Source: Bradyrhizobium sp. U87765 SZCCT0048 | Lineage (GTDB): Bacteria > Pseudomonadota > Alphaproteobacteria > Rhizobiales > Xanthobacteraceae | DNA: 64,000 nt | Assembly: GCF_018131225.1 (NCBI RefSeq) | Contig: NZ_JAFCMM010000003.1 | Location: 852,864-916,863, forward strand | Reading direction: 5' to 3' | Shown: positions 26,140 to 35,623 of the stretch, one piece after another | Numbering within the stretch: position 1 is the first letter of the stretch | How the letters are laid out: every line of letters starts with the position of its first letter | Notes under the pieces: generated by a model | What the model was told of the DNA's origin: nothing | Databases searched by the model: none | Seen by the model: the letters and a program-made list of their open reading frames with translations, nothing else | Translations under genes and position numbers: made by a program

Positions 26140-26729
26140 TGGGTTACCTTCTGGTCGAGAAACTTGTCGTAGGTGTCCTGCAGCTGGTTCTGCAGCTCGA
26201 CGCGGCGCAGCTCGAGCACGGGCTCGCGCGCGACGATGGTGTCACCGATGGTGACTTCCTTGTACCGCTGCACCAGTTCCTTGCCGGCCTTGACCAGCAG
26301 GGTGTTCTTGGCGACGCAGCTCTTGGTGCTGGCCTTGTAGGTCGCCGCCTCGCTCTCGAACTTGGCGCGCTCGGCATCCTTGGTCCGCGCGACGGTCGCA
26401 GCTTCCTCGTAAGCGGTTTTCCACTTCTCGAGGGTCTGATCTCGTTCCTCGAGGCGGTGGTTGAACTCGTCCACCGCCTCGCGATGTTCCTTCTCGACCT
26501 TCTTGACCTGCGCCTTGGCGGCGTCGATCTCGGCCTTCATCGCCGCCTTCTCGCGGTCGGCGTCAGCGATCTTGGCCTGGAGGGCCGTGCGCTGGTCTTC
26601 CAGCGCACGGGTCTGCATGGTGGCGCTGCGCAACGCCTCGCGCAGACGATCGGTCTCGTTCTCGGCGAACGCCGCGCTGGACATCAGCGTAGCGGTCACC
26701 AGCATGGCTAGCGGGAGGGCGCGGCGCAT
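26136..26729 (-). CDS. Periplasmic coiled-coil protein
   Basis: A 197-residue exported protein (signal peptide ends SSAAFA) whose middle, about residues 25-130, is a continuous charged coiled coil (ALRSATMQTRALEDQRTALQ and on). The C-terminal part contains one cysteine (KSCVAKN) and ends LDQKVTQ. No catalytic motif. The position right after the porin gene, 2 bp apart, recalls the coiled-coil partner (DUF3450) of Vibrio TonB2-type clusters, but the similarity is only in layout. Confidence 0.65.
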   Translation of the reverse strand: MRRALPLAMLVTATLMSSAAFAENETDRLREALRSATMQTRALEDQRTALQAKIADADREKAAMKAEIDAAKAQVKKVEKEHREAVDEFNHRLEERDQTLEKWKTAYEEAATVARTKDAERAKFESEAATYKASTKSCVAKNTLLVKAGKELVQRYKEVTIGDTIVAREPVLELRRVELQNQLQDTYDKFLDQKVTQ

Positions 26730-26731
26730 GA

Positions 26732-28558
26732 TCAGAACCTGGCGTTGAGGTCGACCTGCAGAACGTCGACGTTGTACGGGAAGCCGGCGATGTTGTTGGC
26801 GCTCATCCAGCGCAGCGACGCCCAGACGTTCTCGCTGAGGCCGAGGTTGCCGCCCAGGAAGTAGCCTTTGAGATTGGTGCCGCCGAGACCGAAGTCCGAG
26901 TCAGCGAACGCGTCGATGACGGCGTCAGACTCCAGATACTTGTAACCGACATGCACGTTCCAGTCGCCGAGATGCTTGATCTCCTTATTGCCGACGGTTA
27001 GGCGCCCCATCCAGCCGGTGTTGCCGCCGTTGTAAGGACCGACCACGCCGCTATTGGTGCCGACGCGGTTATTGATGGCGTTCAAGTTCATATAGTTGCG
27101 ATCAAACGCCGTATTCACCACGTACTCTCCGTCGATCACGATGTGATAGGGGTGGAAGTGGCCGAGGTCGAGCTGAGCGCTCGCCACCAGCGGACGGAAC
27201 TGGCTGGCCAGACCGAAGTACTGGTACTGCAAAGACTGTCCGAAATTATTATCGAACGTCTGATAGATGCTCCGCAGAACCGTATAACTGTTGCCCTTTT
27301 GCGCGAACGACGGGCGCGTCAAATCGGTATCGCAGGTATCAGACGCGCTTTTGACATCGCATGGGCTCGAAACCCGTCCCTGCACATTGGTAAAGTCATA
27401 GTACGCCACGCCGAGGCGGAAGGAATATTCAGGGCTGATCTTCGCAGCCACGCCGACCTGTGCGCCGAACAGCCACTTGTCGTGGCTGGCGAACTTCGTA
27501 GTTCCCCCGCCTGACGGAGTAATACCCGCGTTAAAGTCGGTATTGTAGGTGGGAAATGCACCGGCGACCGCAAACGGCGTGATGCCCTCCCAGACTTCAC
27601 GCTTGGCCTGAACGGCGAAGCCGTCGAAACCGAGCTCGCGATACCACACGAGATCCGTCGGCGACCAGAACGGGTTGTCAAAGCGACCGGCGGACAGCGT
27701 CAGATCGTCGCCGAAGGTCTGGTATTTCAGGTAGCCACGATCAAGCCACAGTGAATACTTCGAGAAGTTGCCACCGCTGTTGCCCATCGTCTGGTTGGTG
27801 GACACCGGGGAGTTGCTCTCACCCGTGGCGATGCGCAGGCCAGCCGTAAATCCGTTGTAGAGATCGGCTTCCATGCCGAGGCGTGCACGCAGGCGGAACT
27901 GGTTGCGGTCCTGGGTAGTGTTGTAGGTCGACGGCAGCGTCTTGTTCGAGTTGGTATAGTCGTACGGCGAGCCGGTGTTGATGCTGTTGAAGTTCCAGGC
28001 ATCGACCTGGTCGTTACCGCTCGGAAAATAGCTGCCCTGATACCGAACACGCGCATCGCCATAGAAGCGGATGCGCTGCGCCCACTCGGGATAAGCGCCG
28101 GGAGACGCCCAGTTTTCCTTCTGTGCCTTGGCCATCACCTCCTTCTTAATCTCGTCACGTAACTGCCGTTTGACGACTTCCGGCACATAGGTGACGTGGC
28201 GGGTGCCCGGAGGCTGGGCGGCGGCCGCCGCGGCGCTCGCGGCCTTGGCGGCATCGTCGGCCTTGGCGGTGGCGTCCTTGGCCGCCTGGCGCGACACATA
28301 AGCTTCATCTTCGGCCTGCTTGATCAGCAGCTGGGCCTGCTCTTCCTTGATCACGCCCTGGCTGACCAGCATGTTGACGAGGTTGATCGTCGCATTGGGG
28401 GAGGTCGGCTTGGCCTGGGAAACGGCCGGACGCTTCTCCTTCTTGGCAGGCGCCGTGTCCGCGGTCTGGCTCATGGCCGGCGTCGCACAGGCGAGCGCGC
28501 ACAGCGACACCGCGAGCGGGATCGCCTGCCAACCTGCGTCTGCTTTGCTCTTAAACAT
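26732..28558 (-). CDS. Putative outer-membrane porin
   Basis: A 608-residue protein with signal peptide (CATPAMSQ), an N-terminal periplasmic part containing a short helix (MLVSQGVIKEEQAQLLIKQ), an Ala-rich coil, then a long beta-barrel region rich in alternating aromatic strands (IRFYGDARVRYQGSYF, LRARLGMEADLYNGFTAGLR) and ending VDLNARF with a terminal Phe. It fits the 'putative porin' family. The transported molecule is unknown. Start ATG at 28558. It lies between tonB and the coiled-coil gene, so it may be the energised outer-membrane component. Confidence 0.75.
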   Translation of the reverse strand: MFKSKADAGWQAIPLAVSLCALACATPAMSQTADTAPAKKEKRPAVSQAKPTSPNATINLVNMLVSQGVIKEEQAQLLIKQAEDEAYVSRQAAKDATAKADDAAKAASAAAAAAQPPGTRHVTYVPEVVKRQLRDEIKKEVMAKAQKENWASPGAYPEWAQRIRFYGDARVRYQGSYFPSGNDQVDAWNFNSINTGSPYDYTNSNKTLPSTYNTTQDRNQFRLRARLGMEADLYNGFTAGLRIATGESNSPVSTNQTMGNSGGNFSKYSLWLDRGYLKYQTFGDDLTLSAGRFDNPFWSPTDLVWYRELGFDGFAVQAKREVWEGITPFAVAGAFPTYNTDFNAGITPSGGGTTKFASHDKWLFGAQVGVAAKISPEYSFRLGVAYYDFTNVQGRVSSPCDVKSASDTCDTDLTRPSFAQKGNSYTVLRSIYQTFDNNFGQSLQYQYFGLASQFRPLVASAQLDLGHFHPYHIVIDGEYVVNTAFDRNYMNLNAINNRVGTNSGVVGPYNGGNTGWMGRLTVGNKEIKHLGDWNVHVGYKYLESDAVIDAFADSDFGLGGTNLKGYFLGGNLGLSENVWASLRWMSANNIAGFPYNVDVLQVDLNARF

Positions 28559-28607
28559 CAGTCCCCCAGTTCTCACTCGTCACGTCTGAAGTTGAAATCA
28601 GGACAGC

Positions 28608-29432
28608 TCAGCTCGGCCGCCGCGCGGTAACGCGGGTGACCACAGGCATCGGCATGTCCTTCGGTGGCGGTTCACGCAACGTCATGCCGCTGAACAGGTC
28701 GTTGCGGATGACGGCATCGAGTTCGGCGTCGCCCGTGGACGACACCAGTTGGATCTTGCTGACGCGACCGGTGCTGTCGGCCCAGAGGCGGATCTGCACT
28801 TGCATGATCGCGTTGCGGGTTTTCGGATTGGAGCGCAGCGCGGTCTCGATCTGCGACTGCACGATGGACGCGTACCAGCCCCAGCGACTGCCGCCGCCTC
28901 CGCCGCCGCCATACGGACTGCCGCCCGGCTTACCGCCGAGATTGAACAGATCGCCCGGACCGGTGGCCTTGGCATCGAGCGACAGCGGGCCCGGCGGCTC
29001 GTCGTTCTTGGCATCCTTGGCCGGCTCGTCCTTCGGCTTGTCGACCGGCTTCTCTTCCTTGAACTCCGGTTCCGCCATCTTCGGCTGCTCGATCATCTTC
29101 TGTTCGGGCTGCTGCTGCGGCGGAGGGGGCGGGGGCGGAGGCGGCGGAACGACATTGACGATGGTCAGTTCGCGCACCTGGCGCGGCGGCGGCATGTCGT
29201 CATGGCCAAGGAACATGTAGAGCGCGCCGCCGAGAACCACGAAAATCAGCGCCAGCCCGCCGACATAACGAATCAAGGCACGACGTTCGGGATTGTCCGG
29301 CGGCTGCGGCGCACCGGCGGGCGACGGCGAAGCGGGCGTCGACTTGTCGCTGGCTGCCGGGGCGCGGCTGCCTGACGCCGCCACGGAACGGCGCGCCATC
29401 AGGGCGTCCTGGTCTTTGGCCAACATGCTCAT
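28608..29432 (-). CDS. TonB-like energy transducer
   Basis: A 274-residue protein: short cytoplasmic N-terminus, one membrane segment (YVGGLALIFVVLGGALYMFLG), a proline-rich spacer beginning VVPPPPPPPPPPQQQ with later KP/EP repeats, a Gly-rich stretch, and a C-terminal TonB-like domain (MQVQIRLWADSTGRVSKIQLVSSTG). It would carry force from ExbB/ExbD to an outer-membrane partner. It follows the 168-residue unknown gene with a 4-bp overlap, three genes after exbB. Confidence 0.85.
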   Translation of the reverse strand: MSMLAKDQDALMARRSVAASGSRAPAASDKSTPASPSPAGAPQPPDNPERRALIRYVGGLALIFVVLGGALYMFLGHDDMPPPRQVRELTIVNVVPPPPPPPPPPQQQPEQKMIEQPKMAEPEFKEEKPVDKPKDEPAKDAKNDEPPGPLSLDAKATGPGDLFNLGGKPGGSPYGGGGGGGSRWGWYASIVQSQIETALRSNPKTRNAIMQVQIRLWADSTGRVSKIQLVSSTGDAELDAVIRNDLFSGMTLREPPPKDMPMPVVTRVTARRPS

Positions 29433-29935
29433 GACGCAGCCTCGAGGGTTGCCGTATCCGCCGGACGATCAGTCACGTACTGCATGACGAAACGGACCAG
29501 CGTGTCGAAATCGGTGGTGTCGAGCCGGACCGTGGTATCGGCCGCGGCTTCGATCACCGCGTGGTAGATGCCGCGCTCGCCGTGGAATTCCACATAGGCC
29601 GCCGGGTCGATCGTCAGCCGCGCCCGCGGCGCGCGGGAGATCGTCAACGCCAGCGGGTTGGCATCGCATTCGCCAACACGCTCGCGCAGCGCCGCGGCGA
29701 GCCTGACCAGCAGTGCCTCGCCGAGAATCGGGAACGGCAGGATCGCCGCACCGTTCGCCGCCGCCGTGCGCGGCGCGGCGGCGTGGCTCTGTACTGCGCG
29801 CGTCGTCACCGAAGACGGCCCGCTATGGCGGTCGAGCAGCAGCACCGTGTCGCACAGCCAGGACCACAGGGTCCGGCGCGGCGAGGTTGCGTGCGGCAGT
29901 TGCATGATCATGACAGCGCCCGTCGGCTCGCTCAC
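29429..29935 (-). CDS. Unknown protein between exbD and tonB
   Basis: A 168-residue protein with no signal peptide or membrane segment that I recognise. Features are a Trp-containing N-terminus (LWSWLCDTVLLLDRHSG), an Ala-rich middle and a C-terminal part with LTIDPAAYVEFHGERGIYHAVIEAAADTTVRLDTTDFDTLVRF split over two strands. It overlaps both neighbours by 4 bp (exbD upstream, tonB downstream), so it is translationally coupled and probably a working part of the complex. Internal starts at about 29911 or 29905 are possible. Confidence 0.6.
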   Translation of the reverse strand: MSEPTGAVMIMQLPHATSPRRTLWSWLCDTVLLLDRHSGPSSVTTRAVQSHAAAPRTAAANGAAILPFPILGEALLVRLAAALRERVGECDANPLALTISRAPRARLTIDPAAYVEFHGERGIYHAVIEAAADTTVRLDTTDFDTLVRFVMQYVTDRPADTATLEAAS

Positions 29936-30336
29936 TTCACCAGCGGCTTGGTGGCGAGACCGACCTGGTTGAGGCCGATGCGGCCGAGCAGGTCGAGCAC
30001 GTCCATCACGCTCTGGTACTGGGCCTGCGCGTCGCCGCGCAGCACCACCGGAAACTCGGGCGTCAGTGCCTTCTGCTGCACCAGACGCTGCTCCAGCTCC
30101 GGCAAGGTCACCGGAATGGTGTCCAGGAAGATCTTGCCGTCGTTGGCGACGGTAATCGCCTTGGTGGTCTGCGTGGCGAGGCTCGGCGCAGCGGAGGCCT
30201 TCGGCAGGTTGACCTTCTGGCCCTGCACCGTCGCCGTCGTCATGATGATGAAGATCACCAGCAGCACATAGGCGAGGTCCAACATCGGCGTGATGTTGAT
30301 GTCGTCATATGGCTTGGAGTCGGCCTGAAGCTGCAT
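29932..30336 (-). CDS. exbD: ExbD/TolR-family proton-channel subunit
   Basis: A 134-residue protein with a short cytoplasmic N-terminus, one membrane helix carrying the proton-path aspartate (Asp20 in ITPMLDLAYVLLVIF) and a periplasmic ExbD domain (VTLPELEQRLVQQKAL, VVLRGDAQAQYQSVMDVLD). It forms the energising complex with the ExbB domain encoded 5 bp upstream. Confidence 0.9.
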   Translation of the reverse strand: MQLQADSKPYDDINITPMLDLAYVLLVIFIIMTTATVQGQKVNLPKASAAPSLATQTTKAITVANDGKIFLDTIPVTLPELEQRLVQQKALTPEFPVVLRGDAQAQYQSVMDVLDLLGRIGLNQVGLATKPLVK

Positions 30337-30341
30337 CGTCT

Positions 30342-32342
30342 TTACTCCGCGGCGATACGGTGCTGCGGGTCGGGCCGGTCGGCGGAGTAGAATTCCGCCA
30401 TCTTGGTCACGAACTCGTCGACGAAGACCTGGATGTCGCTGGAGAGATCCTTGATGCGCGAGATCAGGTAGTTATAGCCGAACAGCGCGGGGATCGCGAC
30501 GCCGAGGCCGGCGACGGTGGCGACGAGAGCCGCCGCGATACCCGGCGCGATAGCGTTGACGTTGACGTCGCCGCTCGCCGCGATCGCTGCGAAGGTGATC
30601 ATGACGCCGACCACCGTGCCAAGCAGGCCGAGGAACGGACCGCCGGAGATCGCGATGGTGAGCACCACCATCATGCGGTTGAGGCGCTGCATCTCCTTGA
30701 CGACGCCGCTGTCGAGGGCGGCGCGGATCGCGGCGATCGAGGTCGCCGACAGCACCGGATTGGGCGTGCCGTACTGGGCGAAGCGGTGACGGATCTCCGC
30801 TGCGCCGATGTGGTAGATGCGGTAGAGCGAGGACGCCTTCATCATCTTGGCATCGGCATCGCTGAGACGGCCACCGAGGCTCGACACTTCATCAGCATCG
30901 CCGCGATCCATCATGGTCAGGTCGGCCGCGATCTCGCGGAAACCCTTCATGAACTGGTTGTTGGCCCTGGCCTGCTTGTTGAGATACGAGGCGCGGTCCA
31001 CCATCACGACCCAGCTGATGACGGCCATGATCAGCAGGATGCCGATGACGACCCAGCCGTCGAGGGTGACTGACTTGAGGATCACCGCGAAGTAGCCGGA
31101 CAGCCAGCTCGCAGTCTCTTCGTCGACGCTGAACGAGATCAGCTTGGCCTGATCCGGTCCCTGGCCAACCGCAGCAAACTTGATGAAGCCGGCCGGGCGC
31201 GCGATCTTGCTGATCTGCAGCTCGTCGATGTCGCCGACAAAGCCGGCCATGGCAGCAACCGGAGCCGCGGCTTCCGCCGGAGCGGGAGCGGCAGCGCCAC
31301 CGTCCGCAGCCGACGCAGCGGGGGCCTCGGTCTGCGTGGCTGCGGACGGCGTCGTCGCGGCCGCGACTGGAGCACCGGCACTGTCCGCGCCGATGAGAGC
31401 GATGGTGGTGAGGGCGGGCAGCGCCGCCGAGAGCGAGGCATAGGCCGCGCCATCGAGATAGATCGTCACCTGGGCGCTGTTGGCGATCACTGCGAGATGA
31501 TGCCAGCTGCCGGGCGCGACCGGCGCACCGGCGCCGCTGCGCTGAACCGTGCCGGCATTGGTCACCTCGGCGAACGGCGCGCCGTTGTCGAGACCGATCA
31601 CGACGGCATTGGCACCGTCGCGGCGGCTGTAGATCGCCGCATTCGGCTGCAGCGCAGCCGGCTTGATCCAGGCCGACCAGGTGAACGCACCACCGGCCGC
31701 CTGCGCCAGCGAGGACGACGCCGGCAGCGTCAGGCCGGTGCGGCCATCGAGCCGCAGGCCATTGCCGATCAGCGAGCCATCCGCGGGCTGACCGACGCTC
31801 TGGGCGTTGTTGGCCCAGACCGAGGAGTCGAGCGCCGGGGTGCCACGCTCACTGAAATGATAGACCAGCTGCTGGTCGGGATCGTAGGTGCCCTTGGCGT
31901 CGGCGGTAGCGACGGCCTTCTTGTTTCCGTAATAAGCCCAGATGTCGGTCTTGGCGCCGGACTGCACGTTCGGCACGGCGACCCACACCAGCGCCTCGCC
32001 GAGCAGCGAGTCGTACTTCTCGATGTGATGCTTCAGCGGGGTCTTGTCATCACCGGCGACGAAGCGCAGATCGCTGCCATCTTCCTTGGCGGAAGCGAAG
32101 CGGAAATTGCCGACATGGAGGCGCACCAGCACCGGCGTCGTGCCGATCTGATCCGTGATGTTGGCCCCGGAGGCGCTGGCGTCGACGGTGATCTTCTTGC
32201 GCATCTGCCATTCGTCGTTCCACCAGGCTTTCGCCGGTGTCGCCGACAGCATCAGCGTGGCCATCGCGCCGAGCAGCAGCCCGGACAGAAGCCGCCGGCC
32301 GTTGCGGCGCACGCGCGGCATCTCGTTCAACCCCATTGTCAT
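30342..32342 (-). CDS. DUF2341-LamG-ExbB fusion protein
   Basis: A 666-residue protein. A signal peptide (ATPAKA) is followed by a DUF2341 domain (WWNDEWQMRKKITVD; IWAYYGNKKAV), a LamG/concanavalin-like domain (about residues 175-380: FTWSAWIKPAAL, GSWHHLAVIANSAQVTIYLDG, IDELQISKIARP) interrupted by an Ala/Pro-rich insert, then a MotA/TolQ/ExbB channel of about 250 residues with three membrane helices (GWVVIGILLIMAVISWVVM; GPFLGLLGTVVGVMITFAAI; GIAAALVATVAGLGVAIPAL). An ExbB with a large exported binding domain is far bigger than the usual 240 residues. It starts TGATG-style on the TpsB stop. Confidence 0.85.
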   Translation of the reverse strand: MTMGLNEMPRVRRNGRRLLSGLLLGAMATLMLSATPAKAWWNDEWQMRKKITVDASASGANITDQIGTTPVLVRLHVGNFRFASAKEDGSDLRFVAGDDKTPLKHHIEKYDSLLGEALVWVAVPNVQSGAKTDIWAYYGNKKAVATADAKGTYDPDQQLVYHFSERGTPALDSSVWANNAQSVGQPADGSLIGNGLRLDGRTGLTLPASSSLAQAAGGAFTWSAWIKPAALQPNAAIYSRRDGANAVVIGLDNGAPFAEVTNAGTVQRSGAGAPVAPGSWHHLAVIANSAQVTIYLDGAAYASLSAALPALTTIALIGADSAGAPVAAATTPSAATQTEAPAASAADGGAAAPAPAEAAAPVAAMAGFVGDIDELQISKIARPAGFIKFAAVGQGPDQAKLISFSVDEETASWLSGYFAVILKSVTLDGWVVIGILLIMAVISWVVMVDRASYLNKQARANNQFMKGFREIAADLTMMDRGDADEVSSLGGRLSDADAKMMKASSLYRIYHIGAAEIRHRFAQYGTPNPVLSATSIAAIRAALDSGVVKEMQRLNRMMVVLTIAISGGPFLGLLGTVVGVMITFAAIAASGDVNVNAIAPGIAAALVATVAGLGVAIPALFGYNYLISRIKDLSSDIQVFVDEFVTKMAEFYSADRPDPQHRIAAE

Positions 32343-34150
32343 CAGAATTCACCCCAGATTCGGAAATTCACCCGCGGATCGCCCGACCGCGTGTAGGTTT
32401 GCGTCACCATCGGCACCGAGTAGGCGACGACACCGTTGAAGGTGTCGAACACCTTGAACCGCGTGCCGACGCCGTAGCTCCAGACGTCGAATTTGGATTG
32501 CTGCGAATCGAGCGGCCGCTGGATCGAGGCGTGACCGCCATCGGCGAACACGAAGAACCGCCACTCGTTGAAGGTGTTGAAAGGCAGCGGCTTGTCGCCG
32601 GCCGCGCTCTTCATGCGCGACTGCAGCATGTCGCCGATGTTCGGGCTGCGCAGCTCGAGGTTTCCGGCGACGCCATCGTCACCCAGGATTTCGGATTCGA
32701 GATAGCCGCGCACGGTGTCGAGGCCACCGAGGCTGAACTGCTCGCTCGACACCATCGGACCGTCGGAGATCTGGCCCTGCACCTTGCCGTAGATCTGGAA
32801 ACCTTCCGGCAACTCGTGGGTATGCGAGACGTCGAGATTGACGTGGGTGAAGTTCGCCGACGCGTAGTAGCGCTTGTTGTCGAACTCATCCCAGCTGCTG
32901 CTCGGCTTACGCAGGTTGTGCGTCACCGAAGCGTTGAACTGGGTCGTGAACTTCTCGGTCTGGAACGTCGCGCCGTAGCTCGCGACCAGCGGGAAGTACG
33001 TCACCGGCGAGTTGTAGCCGTCCTGACCAAGCCGCATGGTCTGGTCGAAGTGCTTGTAGTCGATGCCGACCGACAGCGTGTGGAACAAACTGTCGCGCGT
33101 CGGCAGCGTCATGACCGCACGGCCACCGAAGATCTGGCCGGGGCCAATGACGTTGGCGCCGCCGATGGTGGCGACATTGCTGTTCGACTTCACGGCGTAG
33201 AACAGCAGGCTCAGCCAGTCGAGGTCGGGCACGCGCGCCAGATACGACCCGGAGAACACTTGCGCGTCATTGGGACGCTCCGGCGCCACCTGGTAGGTGA
33301 AGCTCAGCGAGTGGCCGAGCTGCCAGAGGTTATCGTAGTGCACGGTCGCGCTGAGGCGCGTCGGCGTCGTGCTCGGCGACTGCCGGTTGTTGTATTCCAG
33401 CGAACCGTGGATCGGCGCCTTGTCCTCGACGTTGAGGTCGACGTCGACGGTGCCGGGCGTGACACCGGCACGCAATGCCGGGGTGATGCGACGGTCCGGC
33501 CACTGGTTGAGCGACACGATGTCCTTGGTCACCGCGCCGAAGTTCGGAACAGTCCCCTCCGCCAGCGACGGCGCACTGCCCTTGATGCGGCCGACATCGA
33601 AATAGCGCGAGTTCTTCACCCGCAGCCGGCCGATCTTCAGCTCGCTGACCTTCAGCGTGACCACGCCGCCGGTGACGTTCTGCTGCGGAACAGCCACGCT
33701 GACGGTCTGGAAGCCCTTGTCGTGATAGGCCTTTTCAAGCGCGGCGCGCGCCTTCTCGACATCCTCCGCCGTCTTGCCCGGGCCGAGGAACGGATAGATC
33801 GCCTCCTCGATTTCGATCTGCGGCAGCGTATCGGCGCCCTGGACCGCGAAATCGTCGATGTCGAAGCGCGCCAGCGGACCGGCCGGCTTCTGCGGGGCAG
33901 CCGCACCGGGCGCACCCGGCGCCGCCGCGGCATCCTTGGCCGCAACCTGTTCGGCCGCCGGCTGTTTCGCGGCCTCGGCCGGCAGCGAGCCGGCCAGGGC
34001 ACCAACAAGGGTCACTGCCGCGGCACCCTGCCGCAGCACCGCGCCGCCCCGCACCCGAGACCCGCCATTTCGATCGTTCAACTGACTTCGCACCGACGTC
34101 CGCTCGCTTCTTGCGGGCGCGCGCCTACGCGGCCAAACCGCCGCGACCAC
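32342..34150 (-). CDS. TpsB/ShlB-type outer-membrane transporter
   Basis: A 602-residue two-partner-secretion-type Omp85 protein. It has an exported N-terminus, POTRA domains (FAVQGADTLPQIEIEEAIYPF; VSELKIGRLRVKNSRYFD) and a 16-strand-type barrel. The conserved L6 loop motif is seen as GGLDTVRGYLESE, and the chain ends IWGEF with the terminal Phe. TpsB proteins export TpsA exoproteins, but no TpsA gene is present. GTG at 34150 is chosen because GAGGG lies just upstream. It is coupled to the ExbB fusion gene, an unusual pairing. Confidence 0.85.
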   Translation of the reverse strand: MVAAVWPRRRAPARSERTSVRSQLNDRNGGSRVRGGAVLRQGAAAVTLVGALAGSLPAEAAKQPAAEQVAAKDAAAAPGAPGAAAPQKPAGPLARFDIDDFAVQGADTLPQIEIEEAIYPFLGPGKTAEDVEKARAALEKAYHDKGFQTVSVAVPQQNVTGGVVTLKVSELKIGRLRVKNSRYFDVGRIKGSAPSLAEGTVPNFGAVTKDIVSLNQWPDRRITPALRAGVTPGTVDVDLNVEDKAPIHGSLEYNNRQSPSTTPTRLSATVHYDNLWQLGHSLSFTYQVAPERPNDAQVFSGSYLARVPDLDWLSLLFYAVKSNSNVATIGGANVIGPGQIFGGRAVMTLPTRDSLFHTLSVGIDYKHFDQTMRLGQDGYNSPVTYFPLVASYGATFQTEKFTTQFNASVTHNLRKPSSSWDEFDNKRYYASANFTHVNLDVSHTHELPEGFQIYGKVQGQISDGPMVSSEQFSLGGLDTVRGYLESEILGDDGVAGNLELRSPNIGDMLQSRMKSAAGDKPLPFNTFNEWRFFVFADGGHASIQRPLDSQQSKFDVWSYGVGTRFKVFDTFNGVVAYSVPMVTQTYTRSGDPRVNFRIWGEF

Positions 34151-34273
34151 GCGCCCTCAATGAACAGACGACCGGGCGAAAGCTAACCCGCAAAACTTTT
34201 GTCGCGGGTGAGACGATTTTTAGGAACTTGTTGGCAAATCAGTGCGCGAACGGCGGCAAACCGGCGCGCGGGC

Positions 34274-35260
34274 TCAGCTGAGCAGCACCACGCCGCCGGG
34301 CAGAGAGGTCACGCGCGCGCCGAACAGCTGCTCGACCTGCGCGACGAAGTGGTCCAGCCGATCAAGCTGGAACGTGCCGTTGACCATCCGCTGGCGGAGA
34401 TCGCGGCTGGTGATGATGATCTTGCCGCTGCGATAGCGATTGACTTCGTCGACCACACTGGCGAGCGGACGATCCCGCACGACCAGGAGGCCGGCCTGCC
34501 AGGCCGCTACCTGCGCCGCATCGGCCGGCGCGGCCGCCTCGAGACCGGCACTGGAATAGGTCACCTGCTCCGCCTTGCGGAGCTCGACCGACTTGCCACC
34601 CTGACTGACCGTGAGGGCGCCCCCGAGGCACGCCACCGTGACGACGCCGTCGAGACAGCGCGCGTTGAAATCGGCCTGCGACGCCGCGATCCGGCCATCG
34701 CCGGCGAGCATCACCAGCGATTTCGACGGCGCAAGCTTGGCTGCCACCGATGCCTCGCCCGAAATCAGCGAAATTCGCGTCTCGTCCGGCGCCGTGCGCA
34801 GGGCGATGCTGGTCTGCGTATTCAATTCCAGCGAGACGTCCGGCGAGACGGCGACCCGCCGCTGCTCGCCCTTGCCGGTGCGATAGTCGGCCGACAGCTC
34901 CTCGAGCGATGGCCACAGGCCGAGCGGCGGATGTACGACCATGTAACTCGCCGCAGCGGCGGCAGAAGCGCCACCAAGGATGGCCCGACGCGTCATGACC
35001 CGGCGCGGACGCGCTGCCAGGGACACGACACCAGCACGCGATGCGGCTTCGCTCGACAACTCCTGCGCTGCAAGGCCGGCATTGCGATAGAGCCGCGCCG
35101 CGGCCTTGAACGCCGCCTCGTGGGCCGGATCCTGCTCGCGCCAGCGCTGCAGGGCGGTCACGTCGGCGCGCGTCGGCTCGCCCGTCTTCAGACGGACGAT
35201 CCAAGCGAGCGCTTCGTCCAGCAGGGGATCGCGGTCGGAGGGGCGCAGCGGCTCTGTCAC
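34274..35260 (-). CDS. FecR-family anti-sigma regulator
   Basis: A 328-residue protein with a cytoplasmic FecR N-terminal domain (DEALAWIVRLKTGEP, ALQRWREQDPAHEAAF), one membrane segment (RAILGGASAAAAASYMVV), a periplasmic FecR domain and a C-terminal STN-like part (DRPLASVVDEVNRYRSGKI). It should hold and then activate the ECF sigma factor encoded upstream after an envelope signal. Start is uncertain: GTG at 35260 matches family length; an ATG at 35341 is also in frame. Confidence 0.85.
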   Translation of the reverse strand: MTEPLRPSDRDPLLDEALAWIVRLKTGEPTRADVTALQRWREQDPAHEAAFKAAARLYRNAGLAAQELSSEAASRAGVVSLAARPRRVMTRRAILGGASAAAAASYMVVHPPLGLWPSLEELSADYRTGKGEQRRVAVSPDVSLELNTQTSIALRTAPDETRISLISGEASVAAKLAPSKSLVMLAGDGRIAASQADFNARCLDGVVTVACLGGALTVSQGGKSVELRKAEQVTYSSAGLEAAAPADAAQVAAWQAGLLVVRDRPLASVVDEVNRYRSGKIIITSRDLRQRMVNGTFQLDRLDHFVAQVEQLFGARVTSLPGGVVLLS

Positions 35261-35623
35261 GATCGACCACTCATGCGACCGCGGGAGACCGAAGCCGAAC
35301 GACGCCACGGCCGCGGCGCGAATCGGTGGCGCAATGCGCACCGCTCCTGCACCGGCAGACCCTGCTGACGCGTCGCGTCGCCTCGTCTGGTCATTCCCCC
35401 CGAAACCCCCGCTTGAATCCCGGCCGCACGATGTTCCATCGCGCGGACCTCTCTTTGATAGACGACTGAAGTCCCCCTATCCCGAAGAAAAATCGGGGGG
35501 AAGTTAAAATTTCGACATCGATTCGTCGCCAGCCTCTTCCGCGGAGGCCGATCGACGCCCGAGAGCTCGTTTCATGACAGACGGGCCAAAATGCCCGCCG
35601 CGAATGTTACGCAATATATCCCG
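35261..35623. other. Gene-free stretch between sigma and fecR genes
   Basis: About 360 bp with no credible gene. A hairpin CCCGA (35481-35485) / TCGGG (35493-35497), alternatively TCCCCC / GGGGGA, sits in an AT-richer patch. It may end the sigma transcript or lie in the fecR leader. Confidence 0.4.

Noticed and set aside
32237..34186. A 649-codon open frame on the + strand
   Set aside because: Antisense to the TpsB gene; no recognisable domain and composition typical of reversed coding DNA.
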